Part shown: positions 18,152 to 27,900 of the stretch, piece after piece | Position numbering within the stretch: position 1 is the stretch's first letter | Layout: every line of letters begins with the position of its first letter | Source: Marinobacter daepoensis DSM 16072 | Lineage (GTDB): Bacteria > Pseudomonadota > Gammaproteobacteria > Pseudomonadales > Oleiphilaceae | Length of the DNA: 64,000 bases | Assembly (NCBI RefSeq): GCF_000421165.1 | Contig: NZ_ATWI01000009.1 | Coordinates: 310,001-374,000, forward strand | Direction: 5' to 3' | Notes under the pieces: generated by a model | What the model saw: only the letters and a program-made list of their open reading frames with translations | Databases searched by the model: none | What the model was told of the DNA's origin: nothing | Translations under genes and position numbers: made by a program

Positions 18152-19703
18152 CACCCCGCTGATTCTGGCTATTGATAACGGAACCCAAAGTGTCCGGGCA
18201 CTGCTCTTTGATACCCGGGGCAATCTGGTTGGTAAAGGAAAACAGGAAATTGAACCTTATTTTTCCGACCAGCCAGGCTGGGCCGAACAGCACCCCGATT
18301 ATTTCTGGGATAATCTCGGGCTGGCTTGCCAACAACTCTGGCAAAGCACCGACGCACGTCCTGAGCAAGTAGTTGGCGTCACCGCCACGACCCAACGTGG
18401 TACCGTCATCAATCTCGACCGCCAGGGGACCCCCCTCCGGCCAGCGATCATCTGGCTGGACCAGCGCCATGCCCGGGTTGAAGGACCGGTTAAAGGCCCT
18501 TGGGGCTGGATTTTCAAAATCATGGGGCTGGAAGACACAATCAGTCGATTCCGGGAGAAAACCCAGGCTAACTGGATTGCGCAGAACCAACCGGACATCT
18601 GGGCAAGGACCTACAAATATCTTCTGCTGTCGGGCTACCTCAATTTCCGGCTGACCGGCCAGTATCGAGATTCCACAGGCAGCCAGGTCGGCTACCTGCC
18701 GTTCGACTACAAGCGTCAGCAATGGGCCCCTCCTCGGGATTTCAAGTGGCAGGTCATGCCCATCAAGCGCCAGATGTTGCCGGAACTGGTGCCTCCGGGG
18801 CAGCCGATCGGATCGCTTTTACCCGAGGCAGCCACCCACCTTGGCTTACCGGCGGGATTGCCGGTGATTGCGGCTGCGTCGGACAAAGCCTGCGAAATTC
18901 TGGGGTCTGGCGGGCTCAGCCCCGACATCGGATGCATGAGCTATGGCACCACAGCAACCATCAACACCACCAATGCACGGTTCGTAGAGCCAACACGCTT
19001 CATGCCCCCCTACCCGTCTGCACTGCCCGGGCATTATTCAACCGAAGTCATGATCTATCGCGGTTTCTGGATGGTCAGCTGGTTCAAGCGCGAATTCGGG
19101 CTACGGGAGCAAAGGCTCGCCGAGCAGAACGGCATCGAGCCCGAAGCACTCTTCGATGAACTGGTCAATGCCGTGCCGCCGGGCTCAATGGGGCTCATGC
19201 TGCAGCCTTACTGGAGCCCGGGCGTCCGCCAGCCCGGCCCTGAAGCCAAAGGGTCAATCATCGGTTTTGGAGACGTCCACACCCGGGCCCACGTTTACCG
19301 AGCCATCCTTGAAGGCCTCGCCTATGCCTTGAGGGAAGGCAAAGAGCGCATCGAAAAACGTAGTGGCCATGCGATCAAACGGTTGAGGGTGGCTGGTGGA
19401 GGTTCTCAAAGCGACGCCGCCATGCAATTGACCGCAGATATCTTCGGACTTCCGGCCGAGCGCCCCCATACCTATGAAACCTCAGGACTTGGTGCCGCCA
19501 TTGACGCTGCCGTCGGGCTGGGGCTGCATCCGGATTTCGAAACCGCGGTGCGCGCCATGACGCGCACCGGCAGGGTTTTCGAACCCAACCCTGCAGACTC
19601 CGCACTCTACCAGAGGCTGTATTCGGAGGTGTATCGGGACATGTACCCCAGGCTTCAGCCGCTGTACCGGAAAATCCGGGATATTACGGGTTACCCGAGA
19701 TAG
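18144..19703 (+). CDS. FGGY-family carbohydrate/polyol kinase
   Basis: 519 residues from a GTG with GGAGGAG directly upstream; it overlaps the previous gene by eight bases, so translation is coupled. The two actin-like lobes are clear: LAIDNGTQSVRALLFD (phosphate 1), GVTATTQRGTVI, IIWLDQRH, CMSYGTTATI and the C-terminal RLRVAGGGSQSDAAMQLTADI (FGGY signature area). FGGY kinases phosphorylate glycerol, xylulose, ribulose and similar compounds. WLDQR is shared with glycerol kinases, but several active-site stretches differ from GlpK, so the substrate is left open. In this operon a glycerol or alkylglycerol substrate is the simplest guess. Confidence 0.85.
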   Translation: MPDTPLILAIDNGTQSVRALLFDTRGNLVGKGKQEIEPYFSDQPGWAEQHPDYFWDNLGLACQQLWQSTDARPEQVVGVTATTQRGTVINLDRQGTPLRPAIIWLDQRHARVEGPVKGPWGWIFKIMGLEDTISRFREKTQANWIAQNQPDIWARTYKYLLLSGYLNFRLTGQYRDSTGSQVGYLPFDYKRQQWAPPRDFKWQVMPIKRQMLPELVPPGQPIGSLLPEAATHLGLPAGLPVIAAASDKACEILGSGGLSPDIGCMSYGTTATINTTNARFVEPTRFMPPYPSALPGHYSTEVMIYRGFWMVSWFKREFGLREQRLAEQNGIEPEALFDELVNAVPPGSMGLMLQPYWSPGVRQPGPEAKGSIIGFGDVHTRAHVYRAILEGLAYALREGKERIEKRSGHAIKRLRVAGGGSQSDAAMQLTADIFGLPAERPHTYETSGLGAAIDAAVGLGLHPDFETAVRAMTRTGRVFEPNPADSALYQRLYSEVYRDMYPRLQPLYRKIRDITGYPR

Positions 19704-19717
19704 CCCGTGGTGAAATA

Positions 19718-19742
19718 TCATCATTTATGTCTATAATGATGA
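19718..19742. promoter_or_regulatory. Operator/promoter of the Xre-RES toxin-antitoxin operon
   Basis: A perfect 8-base inverted repeat, TCATCATT (19718-19725) and AATGATGA (19735-19742), is separated by nine bases. A consensus -10 box TATAAT (19732-19737) overlaps the right arm. A repressor bound here would block RNA polymerase, as expected for autoregulation by the antitoxin. The site ends 24 bases before the antitoxin ATG, and GGGAGG precedes that ATG. Confidence 0.65.
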
Positions 19743-19766
19743 GAAATCACCAAGGGAGGCTGAGCC

Positions 19767-20132
19767 ATGTCTGAAGCGATTGATATGATGCAGGGGACCA
19801 GCGACCGGGCACTGCTGTCCAAGGCGCTGCTGAATGCCGCAAAAGCATTCGGCTTGCCTCAGACGGAGATTGCGGCAGTGATTGGCCGTAACCGCAGCGG
19901 GCTCACCCGAGACGGAATCGATCCCGCCAGCAAATCCGGCGAGCTTGCCCTGCTGTTCATACGACTCTACCGAAGTGTCTATGCCCTGACGGGCGGCGAG
20001 CAGGAAGCCATGATTCACTGGCTGAACACCCCAAACCACTACTTTGCCGCAACGCCAAGAAACATGATCCAGACAACGGAAGGGTTGGTGCGAGTGGTGC
20101 ATTATCTTGATGCCATGCGGGGGCGCATTTGA
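19767..20132 (+). CDS. Xre/MbcA/ParS-type antitoxin (DUF2384)
   Basis: 121 residues. N-terminal helix-turn-helix (AKAFGLPQTEIAAVIGRNRSGLTR) followed by the toxin-binding DUF2384-like region (LFIRLYRSVYALTGGEQEAMIHWLNTPNHYF, in pieces: the MIHWL and TPN residues are the family mark). Antitoxins of this family form a complex with RES toxins, block their active site and repress their own promoter. GGGAGG precedes the ATG. The stop overlaps the toxin start as TTGA. The palindrome upstream at 19718-19742 is the expected operator. Confidence 0.9.
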   Translation: MSEAIDMMQGTSDRALLSKALLNAAKAFGLPQTEIAAVIGRNRSGLTRDGIDPASKSGELALLFIRLYRSVYALTGGEQEAMIHWLNTPNHYFAATPRNMIQTTEGLVRVVHYLDAMRGRI

Positions 20133-20923
20133 ATTATCAGGAAAGAATTATCCAAGCCGTTGCCCCCCTGCAGGGAACCCTGTTCCGTGTGGTAGAGAGT
20201 CAGGAAGACATAGCCACGGCGCGTATCGTCGACAATATGCAGGAACAAAACCGCCTGGAAGAGCTTCTGGAAGGCAGTAAGCCAGCCATGCCAGCCTCTT
20301 CCCGCAAGCGTCACTACCTGCTCACCACCCCTTTCCGGTATCCGCCTCTGAAGTATGGTTCCCGCTACGGACGGAGTTTTGAGCCGAGCCTGTTCTATGG
20401 GGCCATGAGCATCCCCACCGCTCTGGCCGAGACGGCATTCTACCGTTTTGTGTTCATCAGCCACCTGGAAAAGCCGTTCTCTCGCCCCCTGACCACCTTG
20501 CACACGGTATTCAGCGCCCGGTTTTGCACTGAGCGGGGTCTTCGTTTGCATTCGGAAACCTGGCAGGACCTGCACCAAACCCTTTCTGACCCGTTCAGTT
20601 ATCGGGAAAGCCAGGCCATGGGCACCGACATGAGAACTCAGGGCGTTGGCGCCTTTCAGTTTCTTTCTGCCAGGGCCCGGCAGGCAGGCTTTTATACCTT
20701 GCCACTGGCTTCAGATAACGGCGTAGAAGGGGTGAATGTTGCTCTGTTCAACCCGGAAGCATTCCGGGATGCGGCCCCACGCACCTATCAGAAACTGATT
20801 GCCGTCACCTCATCCAGCCAGGTCTCCATGAGCCTTTCCGAGGCAGATGGGAGCCATCGGGTTTTCGAGTTTAGCCTGGACGACTACCTTGTGGATGGAC
20901 AACTTCCTCAGCCGGCGCCTTAG
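20129..20923 (+). CDS. RES-domain toxin (NAD+-degrading)
   Basis: 264 residues, TTG start overlapping the antitoxin stop. The name-giving residues are visible: Arg20 (TLFRVVES), Glu101 (TALAETAFYRF) and Ser180 (FQFLSARAR). RES toxins of known systems degrade or phosphorolyse NAD+, stopping growth when the antitoxin is lost. The order antitoxin-toxin and the coupled start match the family. Its last 53 bases overlap the convergent end of the NodT-type gene on the other strand. Confidence 0.9.
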   Translation: MNYQERIIQAVAPLQGTLFRVVESQEDIATARIVDNMQEQNRLEELLEGSKPAMPASSRKRHYLLTTPFRYPPLKYGSRYGRSFEPSLFYGAMSIPTALAETAFYRFVFISHLEKPFSRPLTTLHTVFSARFCTERGLRLHSETWQDLHQTLSDPFSYRESQAMGTDMRTQGVGAFQFLSARARQAGFYTLPLASDNGVEGVNVALFNPEAFRDAAPRTYQKLIAVTSSSQVSMSLSEADGSHRVFEFSLDDYLVDGQLPQPAP

Positions 20924-22307
20924 CCGTTTCGGGGAGGCCAGCCTGCCATCCCCCTCCAAGCGCTTTGTACAGGTCTACAGCGGCAATCAGCCGATTCAGG
21001 CGAACCTGACTGAGCTGTTGACGCGCATCGAACACGGCTCGCTGACTCGCCAGCAAAGCCAGGAGGTCATCAGCACCTTCGCGATACCGGATCTCGGTTA
21101 ACTGCAGCGTTTCTTTGGCCTGCACCAGAATGGCTTGCAGGCGCTGCTCCTCGGCAAGGTACAAGGAGCCCCTGTCGAGGGCGTCGCCCACTTCCTGGAA
21201 GGCCACCAGCAGGGCTGCCCGATACTCCTCCAGCAAGGCAATACGCCGGGACTCACTCAGCGCCACCGAGTGACGCCGCTGCCCCCCATCGAACAGGGTC
21301 TGACTTAAACCCAGCAAGCCACTGGCGGTCCCGAGCGGATCAGAGAGGCTGAGAAACGCGTCTGTAGACAGGCGAACCGCACCGGTGAGTGAAACCGCTG
21401 GCAACAAGGCCGCTCTGGCTTGCGCAATATCCGCACTGGCTGCCGCCAGCCGGTGCTCTTTGGCTGCCAGATCCGGGCGGCGCGACACAAGGCTGGCTGG
21501 CGTGCCCGGATCAATCAGCGGTACCTGAACTTGCCCAAACCGGGATTCCGGCAGGTCATCCGTAAAGGGATAGTCCCCTGTCAGAATACGCAGCGCGGCC
21601 AGCCTTTGACGTGCCTGATATTCCAGTGGCGGAAGGGCGTTGCGCAGGCTCAGTACCGAAGTTTTTTGCCGGGACAGCTCGGAACGGTCCGCCACCCCGT
21701 TTCGATACCTGGCATCAACAAGCGTAAGCGTTCTTTCCCCCAGCGCCAGATTTTTCCGGGCGATATCGGCGCGCTGCCGTAATTCCTGCCACTCAAGCCA
21801 GGTGCTGGCGACCGAGGCCGCCAAGGTCATTCTGGCCACATCATAATCCCGCTCGGTCGCCTTGAACGTTGCCAGCGCACTGGCCTCCGCTGCCGTCAAG
21901 CGCCCCCAGAAATCCAGCTCGTAACTGACAGACAGCCCGAGACTGGACGACCCACCGCTCTGTCGCTCCATCCCGGGGGCCTTGCTCGTCTGCTTCCCGG
22001 TATTACCCGAGGCCTCTATCGACGGCAAAAGTGCTGCGCCGGCGTTTTTTAACTGCAAATCCGCCTGCCGGATGGACTGTGCCGTCACCGCGAGGGTCGG
22101 ATTATTGGCCAACGCACGGTCAACCAACTGGTTCAGTCTCGGATCGTGAAACCCTTCCCACCAGCGCGTGCCCACTGATTGAGCCGCCCCGCTTTCAATC
22201 GCCCAGCTACCCGGCATTTCCATTTCATATTCAATAGGTTGTGGCTCAAAGCTCGCGCACCCTGATAACAACAGAATGGACAACAATGTAAGAGAGCGAA
22301 GATGCAT
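20871..22307 (-). CDS. NodT-family outer-membrane efflux lipoprotein
   Basis: 478 residues from the ATG at 22307, giving a lipoprotein signal peptide (MHLRSLTLLSILLLSGCASF, lipobox LSGC). Two outer_efflux (TolC-like) repeats follow, with LVDRALANNPTLAVTAQSI, SYELDFWGRLTAAEASA and VSRRPDLAAKEHRLAAASADI (each shortened here) typical of RND/MacAB outer-membrane channels. A frame further upstream would run into macB and lacks a signal. Its start lies four bases after the macB stop, so NodT, MacB and MacA should form one tripartite pump from one transcript. The 3' end overlaps the RES toxin gene by 53 bases. Confidence 0.93.
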   Translation of the reverse strand: MHLRSLTLLSILLLSGCASFEPQPIEYEMEMPGSWAIESGAAQSVGTRWWEGFHDPRLNQLVDRALANNPTLAVTAQSIRQADLQLKNAGAALLPSIEASGNTGKQTSKAPGMERQSGGSSSLGLSVSYELDFWGRLTAAEASALATFKATERDYDVARMTLAASVASTWLEWQELRQRADIARKNLALGERTLTLVDARYRNGVADRSELSRQKTSVLSLRNALPPLEYQARQRLAALRILTGDYPFTDDLPESRFGQVQVPLIDPGTPASLVSRRPDLAAKEHRLAAASADIAQARAALLPAVSLTGAVRLSTDAFLSLSDPLGTASGLLGLSQTLFDGGQRRHSVALSESRRIALLEEYRAALLVAFQEVGDALDRGSLYLAEEQRLQAILVQAKETLQLTEIRYREGADDLLALLASQRAVFDARQQLSQVRLNRLIAAVDLYKALGGGWQAGLPETAKAPAEEVVHPQGSRPG

Positions 22308-22311
22308 GCTG

Positions 22312-24243
22312 TTACTCCGATGCCAGGGCATGAACAGGGTCCAGGTGCGCAGCCTTGCGGGCCGGCAGGAATCCGAATAGCAGGCCTGTGGCAAAGGCGC
22401 AACCGAACGCTAGAACCACCGGCATAGCCGTTACATGAATGGGTGTTCCAATCACACCGATCACCTGAGTCGCCGCCACCCCGATGACGACACCAATCAC
22501 ACCCCCAAGCGCAGAGACAAGCCAGGCTTCCGTCAGAAACTGTTGCAGAATATTCCAGGCCCGCGCGCCGGTGGCCATGCGGATACCGATTTCGCGGGTG
22601 CGCTCTGTAACGCTGACCAGCATAATATTCATGACCCCGATGCCTCCAACCAGCAACGAAATGGCGGCGATGGACCCCAGTAACCAGGTCAGTGTGTTCT
22701 GGGTCTCCGAAATGGTATCGATCAGCGAGGCCATGTTTCGTATGGTGAAGTCTTCAAGCCCGTGGCGGGCCATCAGGGTATCGTGGATGATCGCCTCTAT
22801 CTCTGTCATTCGATCGACATCCGCCACCGCCACCGTGATATTTCGAAGGTGGGTTTGCCCGAATATTCTGAGACTGCCGGTGGTATAGGGCACAAAAACG
22901 ACGTCATCCTGATCCTGCCCCATGGGCGAAGCGCCCTTTTCGTCCATCACGCCGACCACCTGAAGCAACACATTGTTAACCATCAGGTGTTTCCCTAGCG
23001 GGCTGTCATCGGGAAAAAGAGTCTCAGCTGTGGTCTTCCCCAGCACAGCAACGGCAGCATACCCATCCTCATCGGCAGCGCTGAAAAACGTGCCTTCGGC
23101 CACTGGCCATTGCCGGGCAACCGGAAACTGGTACGACGTGGCATTGATCTCCGCGGCGTGATCGCGGTTAAAATAACGCAGCGTCTGGCCACCGGTGAGT
23201 TCAGGTATTGCCGCAAGAACCCCCGGTATCTCATTGATTGACTTAAAATCCCCGGGCACCAACGTCGTCACACTCCAGCGCCCGCCCCGCTGATCCGGCC
23301 CTCCCGGGCGCACCAACAGAAGATCGCTGCCCATGGTGCTGATCCGGTCCACTACGTCCTTCCGCGCCCCCTCCCCGATGGCCAGCATGGTGATCACCGA
23401 CGCCACACCAATGACGATCCCCAAAAGGGTCAGAGCGGTTCGGAACACGTTACTTTTCAATGCCCGCAACGCACTTTTCAGGCCTTCGTGCCAGTCACTC
23501 AGGCGAGCGCTCTTCCGGTCACGCTGGTGGAATGCCGGTTGTTCAGGATGCTGGCTTTCGCCACTGTCGGCGACAATTTCACCATCGGCTATCCGGATCT
23601 GGCGGCGGGCCACCTTCGCCACATCGGCGTCGTGAGTAATAAGGACCACGGTATGGCCATTCTCTGAAAGCTCCGTCAACAGACGAATGACTTCCTGACT
23701 GCTTTTGCTGTCCAGCGCACCGGTCGGTTCATCCGCAAAGATCAGTTGGCCGCCATTCATCAGGGCCCGGGCGATGGAAACTCGTTGCTGCTGCCCTCCG
23801 GAGAGCTCCGAAGGTTTATGATTAAAACGTTCTTCCAGGCCGAGATCTTGCAGAAGGCGTTTGCCCTTTTCGCGGCGTTTTTCCGGCGGCATCCCTGCAT
23901 AGACGGCTGGAATCTCAACGTTCTCCCGGGCCGTCAATCCTGGTAACAGGTGGTAGCTCTGAAAGACGAAACCAAAAGCTTCCCGACGCATCAGCGCAAG
24001 CTGATCCCTGTCGAGGCCCGACACTTCTGCCCCATCAAACCAGTACTGGCCTGAACTGGCCATATCCAGACAGCCGAGAATGTTCATCAGGGTCGATTTT
24101 CCAGAGCCGGACGGCCCCATAATGGCGACGAATTCTCCCGGCCAGATCCTCAGGTCTATGCCCTTCAGAACAGGTACCGTCAGCTCGCCTTCACCGAAAG
24201 ACCGGGTAATGCCCTTCAGTTCAATCAGCGGGCGCGACGTCAT
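22312..24243 (-). CDS. macB: Macrolide-type ABC exporter ATP-binding/permease protein MacB
   Basis: 643 residues. The N-terminal ABC domain has Walker [17 protein letters not shown]-loop FVFQSYHLL, signature [15 protein letters not shown] and Walker [14 protein letters not shown] linker, one TM helix near residues 275-295, a large periplasmic MacB_PCD domain and three C-terminal TM helices with the FtsX fold follow ([22 protein letters not shown] is a MacB hallmark). MacB is a mechanotransducer that drives MacA/TolC-type export of antibiotics, peptides or lipids. It overlaps macA by four bases. Confidence 0.95.
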   Translation of the reverse strand: MTSRPLIELKGITRSFGEGELTVPVLKGIDLRIWPGEFVAIMGPSGSGKSTLMNILGCLDMASSGQYWFDGAEVSGLDRDQLALMRREAFGFVFQSYHLLPGLTARENVEIPAVYAGMPPEKRREKGKRLLQDLGLEERFNHKPSELSGGQQQRVSIARALMNGGQLIFADEPTGALDSKSSQEVIRLLTELSENGHTVVLITHDADVAKVARRQIRIADGEIVADSGESQHPEQPAFHQRDRKSARLSDWHEGLKSALRALKSNVFRTALTLLGIVIGVASVITMLAIGEGARKDVVDRISTMGSDLLLVRPGGPDQRGGRWSVTTLVPGDFKSINEIPGVLAAIPELTGGQTLRYFNRDHAAEINATSYQFPVARQWPVAEGTFFSAADEDGYAAVAVLGKTTAETLFPDDSPLGKHLMVNNVLLQVVGVMDEKGASPMGQDQDDVVFVPYTTGSLRIFGQTHLRNITVAVADVDRMTEIEAIIHDTLMARHGLEDFTIRNMASLIDTISETQNTLTWLLGSIAAISLLVGGIGVMNIMLVSVTERTREIGIRMATGARAWNILQQFLTEAWLVSALGGVIGVVIGVAATQVIGVIGTPIHVTAMPVVLAFGCAFATGLLFGFLPARKAAHLDPVHALASE

Positions 24244-25400
24244 CGCAACATGCCCCGAAACGAAGAGCGCCCCTGTCCTTGTCCGGCACGCGGATCCCGG
24301 CTGCCCGACACCACTCGCTCCCCTTCACTCAGCCCGGCTCGTACTTCCACATGAACACGGTTGGTAACACCAGTTTCAATGATGCGGGGCTCAGGCTGCC
24401 CCCCATCACCGAGCACCTGAACCTGAACCTGCTCGCCCGTCACCGCACTGGCCGGCAATCGCAAGACTCCCCGGGCTTCCTCCTGTACGAAGAACACCTG
24501 CGCTGTCATTTGTGGCAAAAGCCGGCGTTCGGTGTTTTCAACAGTAAACAACGCGTTATAGAGCACGACATTGTTCGTTACTTCCGGTGTGGGCTCAATG
24601 TATTGTAGCTCGCCAAAGAGCTTGTGGTCCGAATCGCCCAGCGTCGTGAAATAGACAGGCATTCCAGGCAAGAGGTTGGTGACATCGGCTTCCGACACCT
24701 GAGCCCGAACCCGCATGGTGTTCAGGTTGGCAATGCGCATCAACAAAGGCGCGGTCTGGGTGGCGTTAAGGGTTTGCCCCTGGCGGGCTTCGATGGAAAC
24801 CACGGTGCCATCCATCGGAGCATGGATGCGGGCGTATCCAAGGTTGGCTTCTTCCGCACGTAAGGTGGACGACGTCTGTTCAATCTGGGCTTCCAGCATG
24901 GCCAGCTGAGCCCTGGCGGACGCCCGGGTGGCCTCGGCCACCTGCAGAGCCTCACGGGTAGTGGCATCCTCTTGCCACAGGTTTTGCTGGCGCCGGAACT
25001 GAATATCTGCCAGCTTCAGCTGGGCCTTCCGGTCCTCCAGTTGGGCCTGTTGGTTCTTCAGTTGGGCGCGGGTCGCATCCACTTTCGCCATATAAACCGT
25101 TGGGTCGATTTCCGCCAGCAGCTCCCCTTCAGCCACAGACTGCCCCACCCGAACGTGAATCCGCTCCAACTGCCCGGAGACCTGAGCCCCCACATCAACA
25201 TAGTTGCTTGGCTCCAGCACGCCAGTCGCGGTCACCAGTTTCAGGATATCGCCCCGGCTGACCGTGAAGGTCTCCAGCGATAAGGTCTCGGCATGGCCAT
25301 CGCGCACAAACCACCAGCCGGTTGCCCCCACCACACAGAAAACAAACAGAACCAACAGTGGTTTCAGCCATTCACGGCGTTTTGAGGCAACAGGGGCCAT
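24240..25400 (-). CDS. macA: Periplasmic adaptor MacA (membrane fusion protein)
   Basis: 386 residues. An N-terminal TM anchor ([20 protein letters not shown]) is followed by split biotinyl-lipoyl halves ([17 protein letters not shown] and [19 protein letters not shown]), a long alpha-helical hairpin between them (about residues 90-180) rich in Gln and Ala, and a beta-barrel plus membrane-proximal domain. The helical hairpin docks with the outer-membrane channel. It is the first gene of the macA-macB-nodT run. The 120 bases between it and argO hold no gene. Confidence 0.94.
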   Translation of the reverse strand: MAPVASKRREWLKPLLVLFVFCVVGATGWWFVRDGHAETLSLETFTVSRGDILKLVTATGVLEPSNYVDVGAQVSGQLERIHVRVGQSVAEGELLAEIDPTVYMAKVDATRAQLKNQQAQLEDRKAQLKLADIQFRRQQNLWQEDATTREALQVAEATRASARAQLAMLEAQIEQTSSTLRAEEANLGYARIHAPMDGTVVSIEARQGQTLNATQTAPLLMRIANLNTMRVRAQVSEADVTNLLPGMPVYFTTLGDSDHKLFGELQYIEPTPEVTNNVVLYNALFTVENTERRLLPQMTAQVFFVQEEARGVLRLPASAVTGEQVQVQVLGDGGQPEPRIIETGVTNRVHVEVRAGLSEGERVVSGSRDPRAGQGQGRSSFRGMLR

Positions 25401-25520
25401 GGTGCAGGTCTCCAGGAATCCAGATCAGCCGGCACCATAGATAAGCGGTAGCCAAATAAAAAGCCACCGGTCATTCTTTTGCGCAACCTTTACATTCAAA
25501 ACCTCAGGCATCGCCCGAAC

Positions 25521-26126
25521 TCAAAGCCCCCCGATCGCCAGTTGCAGGGCAATCGCAGACATCATCAAGCCAATCACACCATCAATCACCCTCCAGGCCG
25601 TGGGTGTTGCCAACCAGGGCGCTAACCGGGACCCCGCCCAGGCCAGGCCCCCAAACCACAGAATCGAAGCACTGCTTGCACCAGCCAGGAACGTTGCGCT
25701 GTCGGCTTGTTGTGCGCCAACGGCGGGAATCAGCAACAGAGTGTCCAGGTACACCTGGGGGTTAAGAAGAGTGACGGCGAGCGTGGTCAGCACGACCCCT
25801 TTTAAAGTGGCCGAACGCCCTTCCCCCGCTTTGAGAGCAGCGCGCCCGATGATGACGCGATAGAACGCCTGAATGGCCAGCCAACCCAGAAAAAGCACCC
25901 CCAGCCAACGCAACGCGTTCAGGGCCTCAGGCATCGCCATCAAGGCAGCACTCACGCCAAACATACCCAGTGAAAACAGCAGCACATCCGAGGTCATACA
26001 CAACCCCGCAGACCACCAATGGTGTTCCTGCCGAATCGCCTGGCTCAATACATAGGCATTCTGGGCGCCAATGGCCACAATGATGCCACCACAGACAATC
26101 AATCCGGTGAGATAACTTTCAAGCAC
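25521..26126 (-). CDS. argO: LysE/ArgO-family amino-acid exporter
   Basis: 201 residues, about six hydrophobic segments. The family motif is clear near the start (IVAIGAQNAYVLSQAIRQEHHW; G-x-Q-N is diagnostic) and again in TLLNPQVYLDTLLLI, where the NPxxYLD motif is shared by LysE and ArgO. These proteins export arginine or lysine (and canavanine) by proton exchange. It lies back to back with an ArgP-type regulator, the classical arrangement in which ArgP activates the exporter gene when arginine is high. Confidence 0.92.
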   Translation of the reverse strand: MLESYLTGLIVCGGIIVAIGAQNAYVLSQAIRQEHHWWSAGLCMTSDVLLFSLGMFGVSAALMAMPEALNALRWLGVLFLGWLAIQAFYRVIIGRAALKAGEGRSATLKGVVLTTLAVTLLNPQVYLDTLLLIPAVGAQQADSATFLAGASSASILWFGGLAWAGSRLAPWLATPTAWRVIDGVIGLMMSAIALQLAIGGL

Positions 26127-26215
26127 AAGCGGGCTCCCTGTTTCACATGGCGCAAGAGTAATGCTTTAGCGTTATACTTAAAATTCATTCTGTTAATGCC
26201 TGATAAGTTTTGCTT

Positions 26216-27076
26216 ATGCTGGACTACAAACTTCTTGAGGCTCTTGCTGCGGTGGTTGATTGCGGCGGATTTGAAAAAGCAGGCGAAGTGCTTGATATCA
26301 GCCAGTCGGCGGTCTCTCAACGCATCAGGACTCTGGAGATCCGCCTGGGCCAGCCGGTGCTGGTGCGCAGCCCAATGCCCAGAGCCACGCCCGCAGGCCA
26401 GCGTTTGCTGAACCACGTCCAGCAGGTCCGTCTGCTTGAACGGGATCTGGGCAGCGCCATCCCCTCGCTATCGGAGCCTGCGGCGCGTCTTAGGATCGCC
26501 GTCAACGCCGATAGCCTCGCAACCTGGTGGGCAGGCAGGGTCGGTCGCTTTTGCGCCAGGGAAAATCTGTTGCTGGACCTCGTTATCGAGGATCAGGATA
26601 TCGGCCTTCGCCGGATGCGGGAGGGCGATGTCGCGGCCTGCCTATGCAGCTCCCCTCAGCCCGTTTCTGGTGGGCGCTGTGTACCTCTGGGTGTCATGAC
26701 GTACCTTCCGTTGGCAACGCCGGATTACATTCACCACCATTTCCCAGGTGGCCTGACAGATACCCGGCTTGAGAGAGCCCCAGCGATCATTTTTGGCCCA
26801 AACGACCAGCTCCAGCATCGGTTTCTGGCACAGGTCGGCTACCATGGTAAATTCCCCCACCATCTTTGCCCGTCATCCGAAGGTTTTGTCAAACTTGCTT
26901 TGGCGGGAATGGGGTATGGCATGATCCCGGAAATTCAGGCCCGACCAGATATAACGGCCGGGCGCCTTGCCAGCATCGCGCCGGGCCACCAACTGGATGT
27001 CCCGCTTTACTGGCATTTCTGGCGGCACGGAGGCGAGATGATGGAACGACTGACGGCTGAGCTCAGGCAACCCTGA
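26216..27076 (+). CDS. argP: LysR-family regulator ArgP (IciA)
   Basis: 286 residues. The ATG at 26216 gives MLDYKLLEALAAVVDCGGFEKA (first half of the helix-turn-helix), which aligns with the E. coli ArgP start; a TTG two codons upstream is less likely. The DNA-binding part continues ISQSAVSQRIRTLEIRLGQPVLVR, with the ArgP-typical Q-P-V/L-L-V-R. The C-terminal effector domain senses arginine/lysine. It is divergent from the ArgO-like exporter with an 89-base shared control region that includes the AT-rich sequence where ArgP should bind. Confidence 0.92.
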   Translation: MLDYKLLEALAAVVDCGGFEKAGEVLDISQSAVSQRIRTLEIRLGQPVLVRSPMPRATPAGQRLLNHVQQVRLLERDLGSAIPSLSEPAARLRIAVNADSLATWWAGRVGRFCARENLLLDLVIEDQDIGLRRMREGDVAACLCSSPQPVSGGRCVPLGVMTYLPLATPDYIHHHFPGGLTDTRLERAPAIIFGPNDQLQHRFLAQVGYHGKFPHHLCPSSEGFVKLALAGMGYGMIPEIQARPDITAGRLASIAPGHQLDVPLYWHFWRHGGEMMERLTAELRQP

Positions 27077-27092
27077 CTGCCCGGCACTCTCC

Positions 27093-27776
27093 TCAGAAAC
27101 TGAGAGCGTGCTTTCCGAGCAGTTCCGGCGGCGGGGTCTGGGCCGAGTAATCACGATACGGCGACAGCTCCATCATTTTTTTGAGCCCCTCCAGGGTGCG
27201 CATGGGCGCGTCGGTCGCTACCATATTGGCGATCCAGGCCGGCACCAGCCCACCAGGATTCATATGAGTGGTAAACGTCACCCGTGTCCATCCGTCTTCC
27301 AGGGGCTCCACATAAAAGCTATTGTTCAGCATGGGGATGCGCACATAACCACCCTGCTCTGGCGCCGCAGATGGCTCCCCAATCGAAACCACTCTGACCG
27401 GGCCGCCGGGTTCCTGCTGAACAAACTCCGATTGCATCACAACGTCCCGGTCTGCCGCCGGCCAGACGCCATCGAACATCATCCACAACCGGCGTTCGCC
27501 ATCCTCGGTATAGTGGTATTTGGCCTGCTGACAGTTATAGATCCAGCGGGAACACAGAGAAATGTCGTCAATAACCGCCAACGCGGTAAGCGCGGAATGC
27601 GGGGTTTCCACCACGCCCCGAAACTGTTTGATGGGGGAATCCTCAACGGACCGAACGTAGGTCGTCACTTCCGTTCGCAGTTCACCCTGCTCGTTCATTT
27701 CCCAGGCGTCAGCCTTAACCGGTAACGCAACGGCCAGGAAAACAGCAGTCAAAAGAGAGGGCAGTCTTTTCTTCAC
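27093..27776 (-). CDS. START-domain lipid-binding protein, secreted
   Basis: 227 residues. An N-terminal signal peptide (KKRLPSLLTAVFLAVALPVKADA) directs it to the periplasm. The rest resembles the START/SRPBCC lipid-binding fold: WRWIYNCQQAKYHYTE-like region (here SRWIYNCQQAKY), then WPAADRDVVMQSEFVQQ and a C-terminal helix NMVATDAPMRTLEGLKKM, the long helix that closes the lipid cavity. Bacterial members bind a hydrophobic ligand that is mostly unknown. It lies alone between the argP end and the SbcC-like gene. Confidence 0.8.
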   Translation of the reverse strand: MKKRLPSLLTAVFLAVALPVKADAWEMNEQGELRTEVTTYVRSVEDSPIKQFRGVVETPHSALTALAVIDDISLCSRWIYNCQQAKYHYTEDGERRLWMMFDGVWPAADRDVVMQSEFVQQEPGGPVRVVSIGEPSAAPEQGGYVRIPMLNNSFYVEPLEDGWTRVTFTTHMNPGGLVPAWIANMVATDAPMRTLEGLKKMMELSPYRDYSAQTPPPELLGKHALSF

Positions 27777-27843
27777 GCAACGGGCTCCCGATAGTCCACT
27801 TGATAAGGGGGGCTATTATCACGACCCGGCGGGCTGGAATCTT

Positions 27844-27865
27844 CCCGGAAACGTGAATTTCCGGG
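27844..27865 (-). terminator. Hairpin between the SbcC-like and START-domain genes
   Basis: A perfect 8-base stem, CCCGGAAA (27844-27851) and TTTCCGGG (27858-27865), closes on a six-base loop 36 bases after the end of the SbcC-like gene. A second imperfect hairpin lies at 27885-27915, partly inside the end of that gene. Neither is followed by a good U-run on the minus strand, so termination is possible but not certain; it could also be a processing or transcript-stability element. Confidence 0.35.
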
Positions 27866-27900
27866 TTTTGGCCCAAAATGCAAGCCGACACTGGCACACG

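Noticed and set aside
26018..26411. Plus-strand frame across the argO-argP control region
   Set aside because: It covers the divergent promoters and the argP start; no motif was found.
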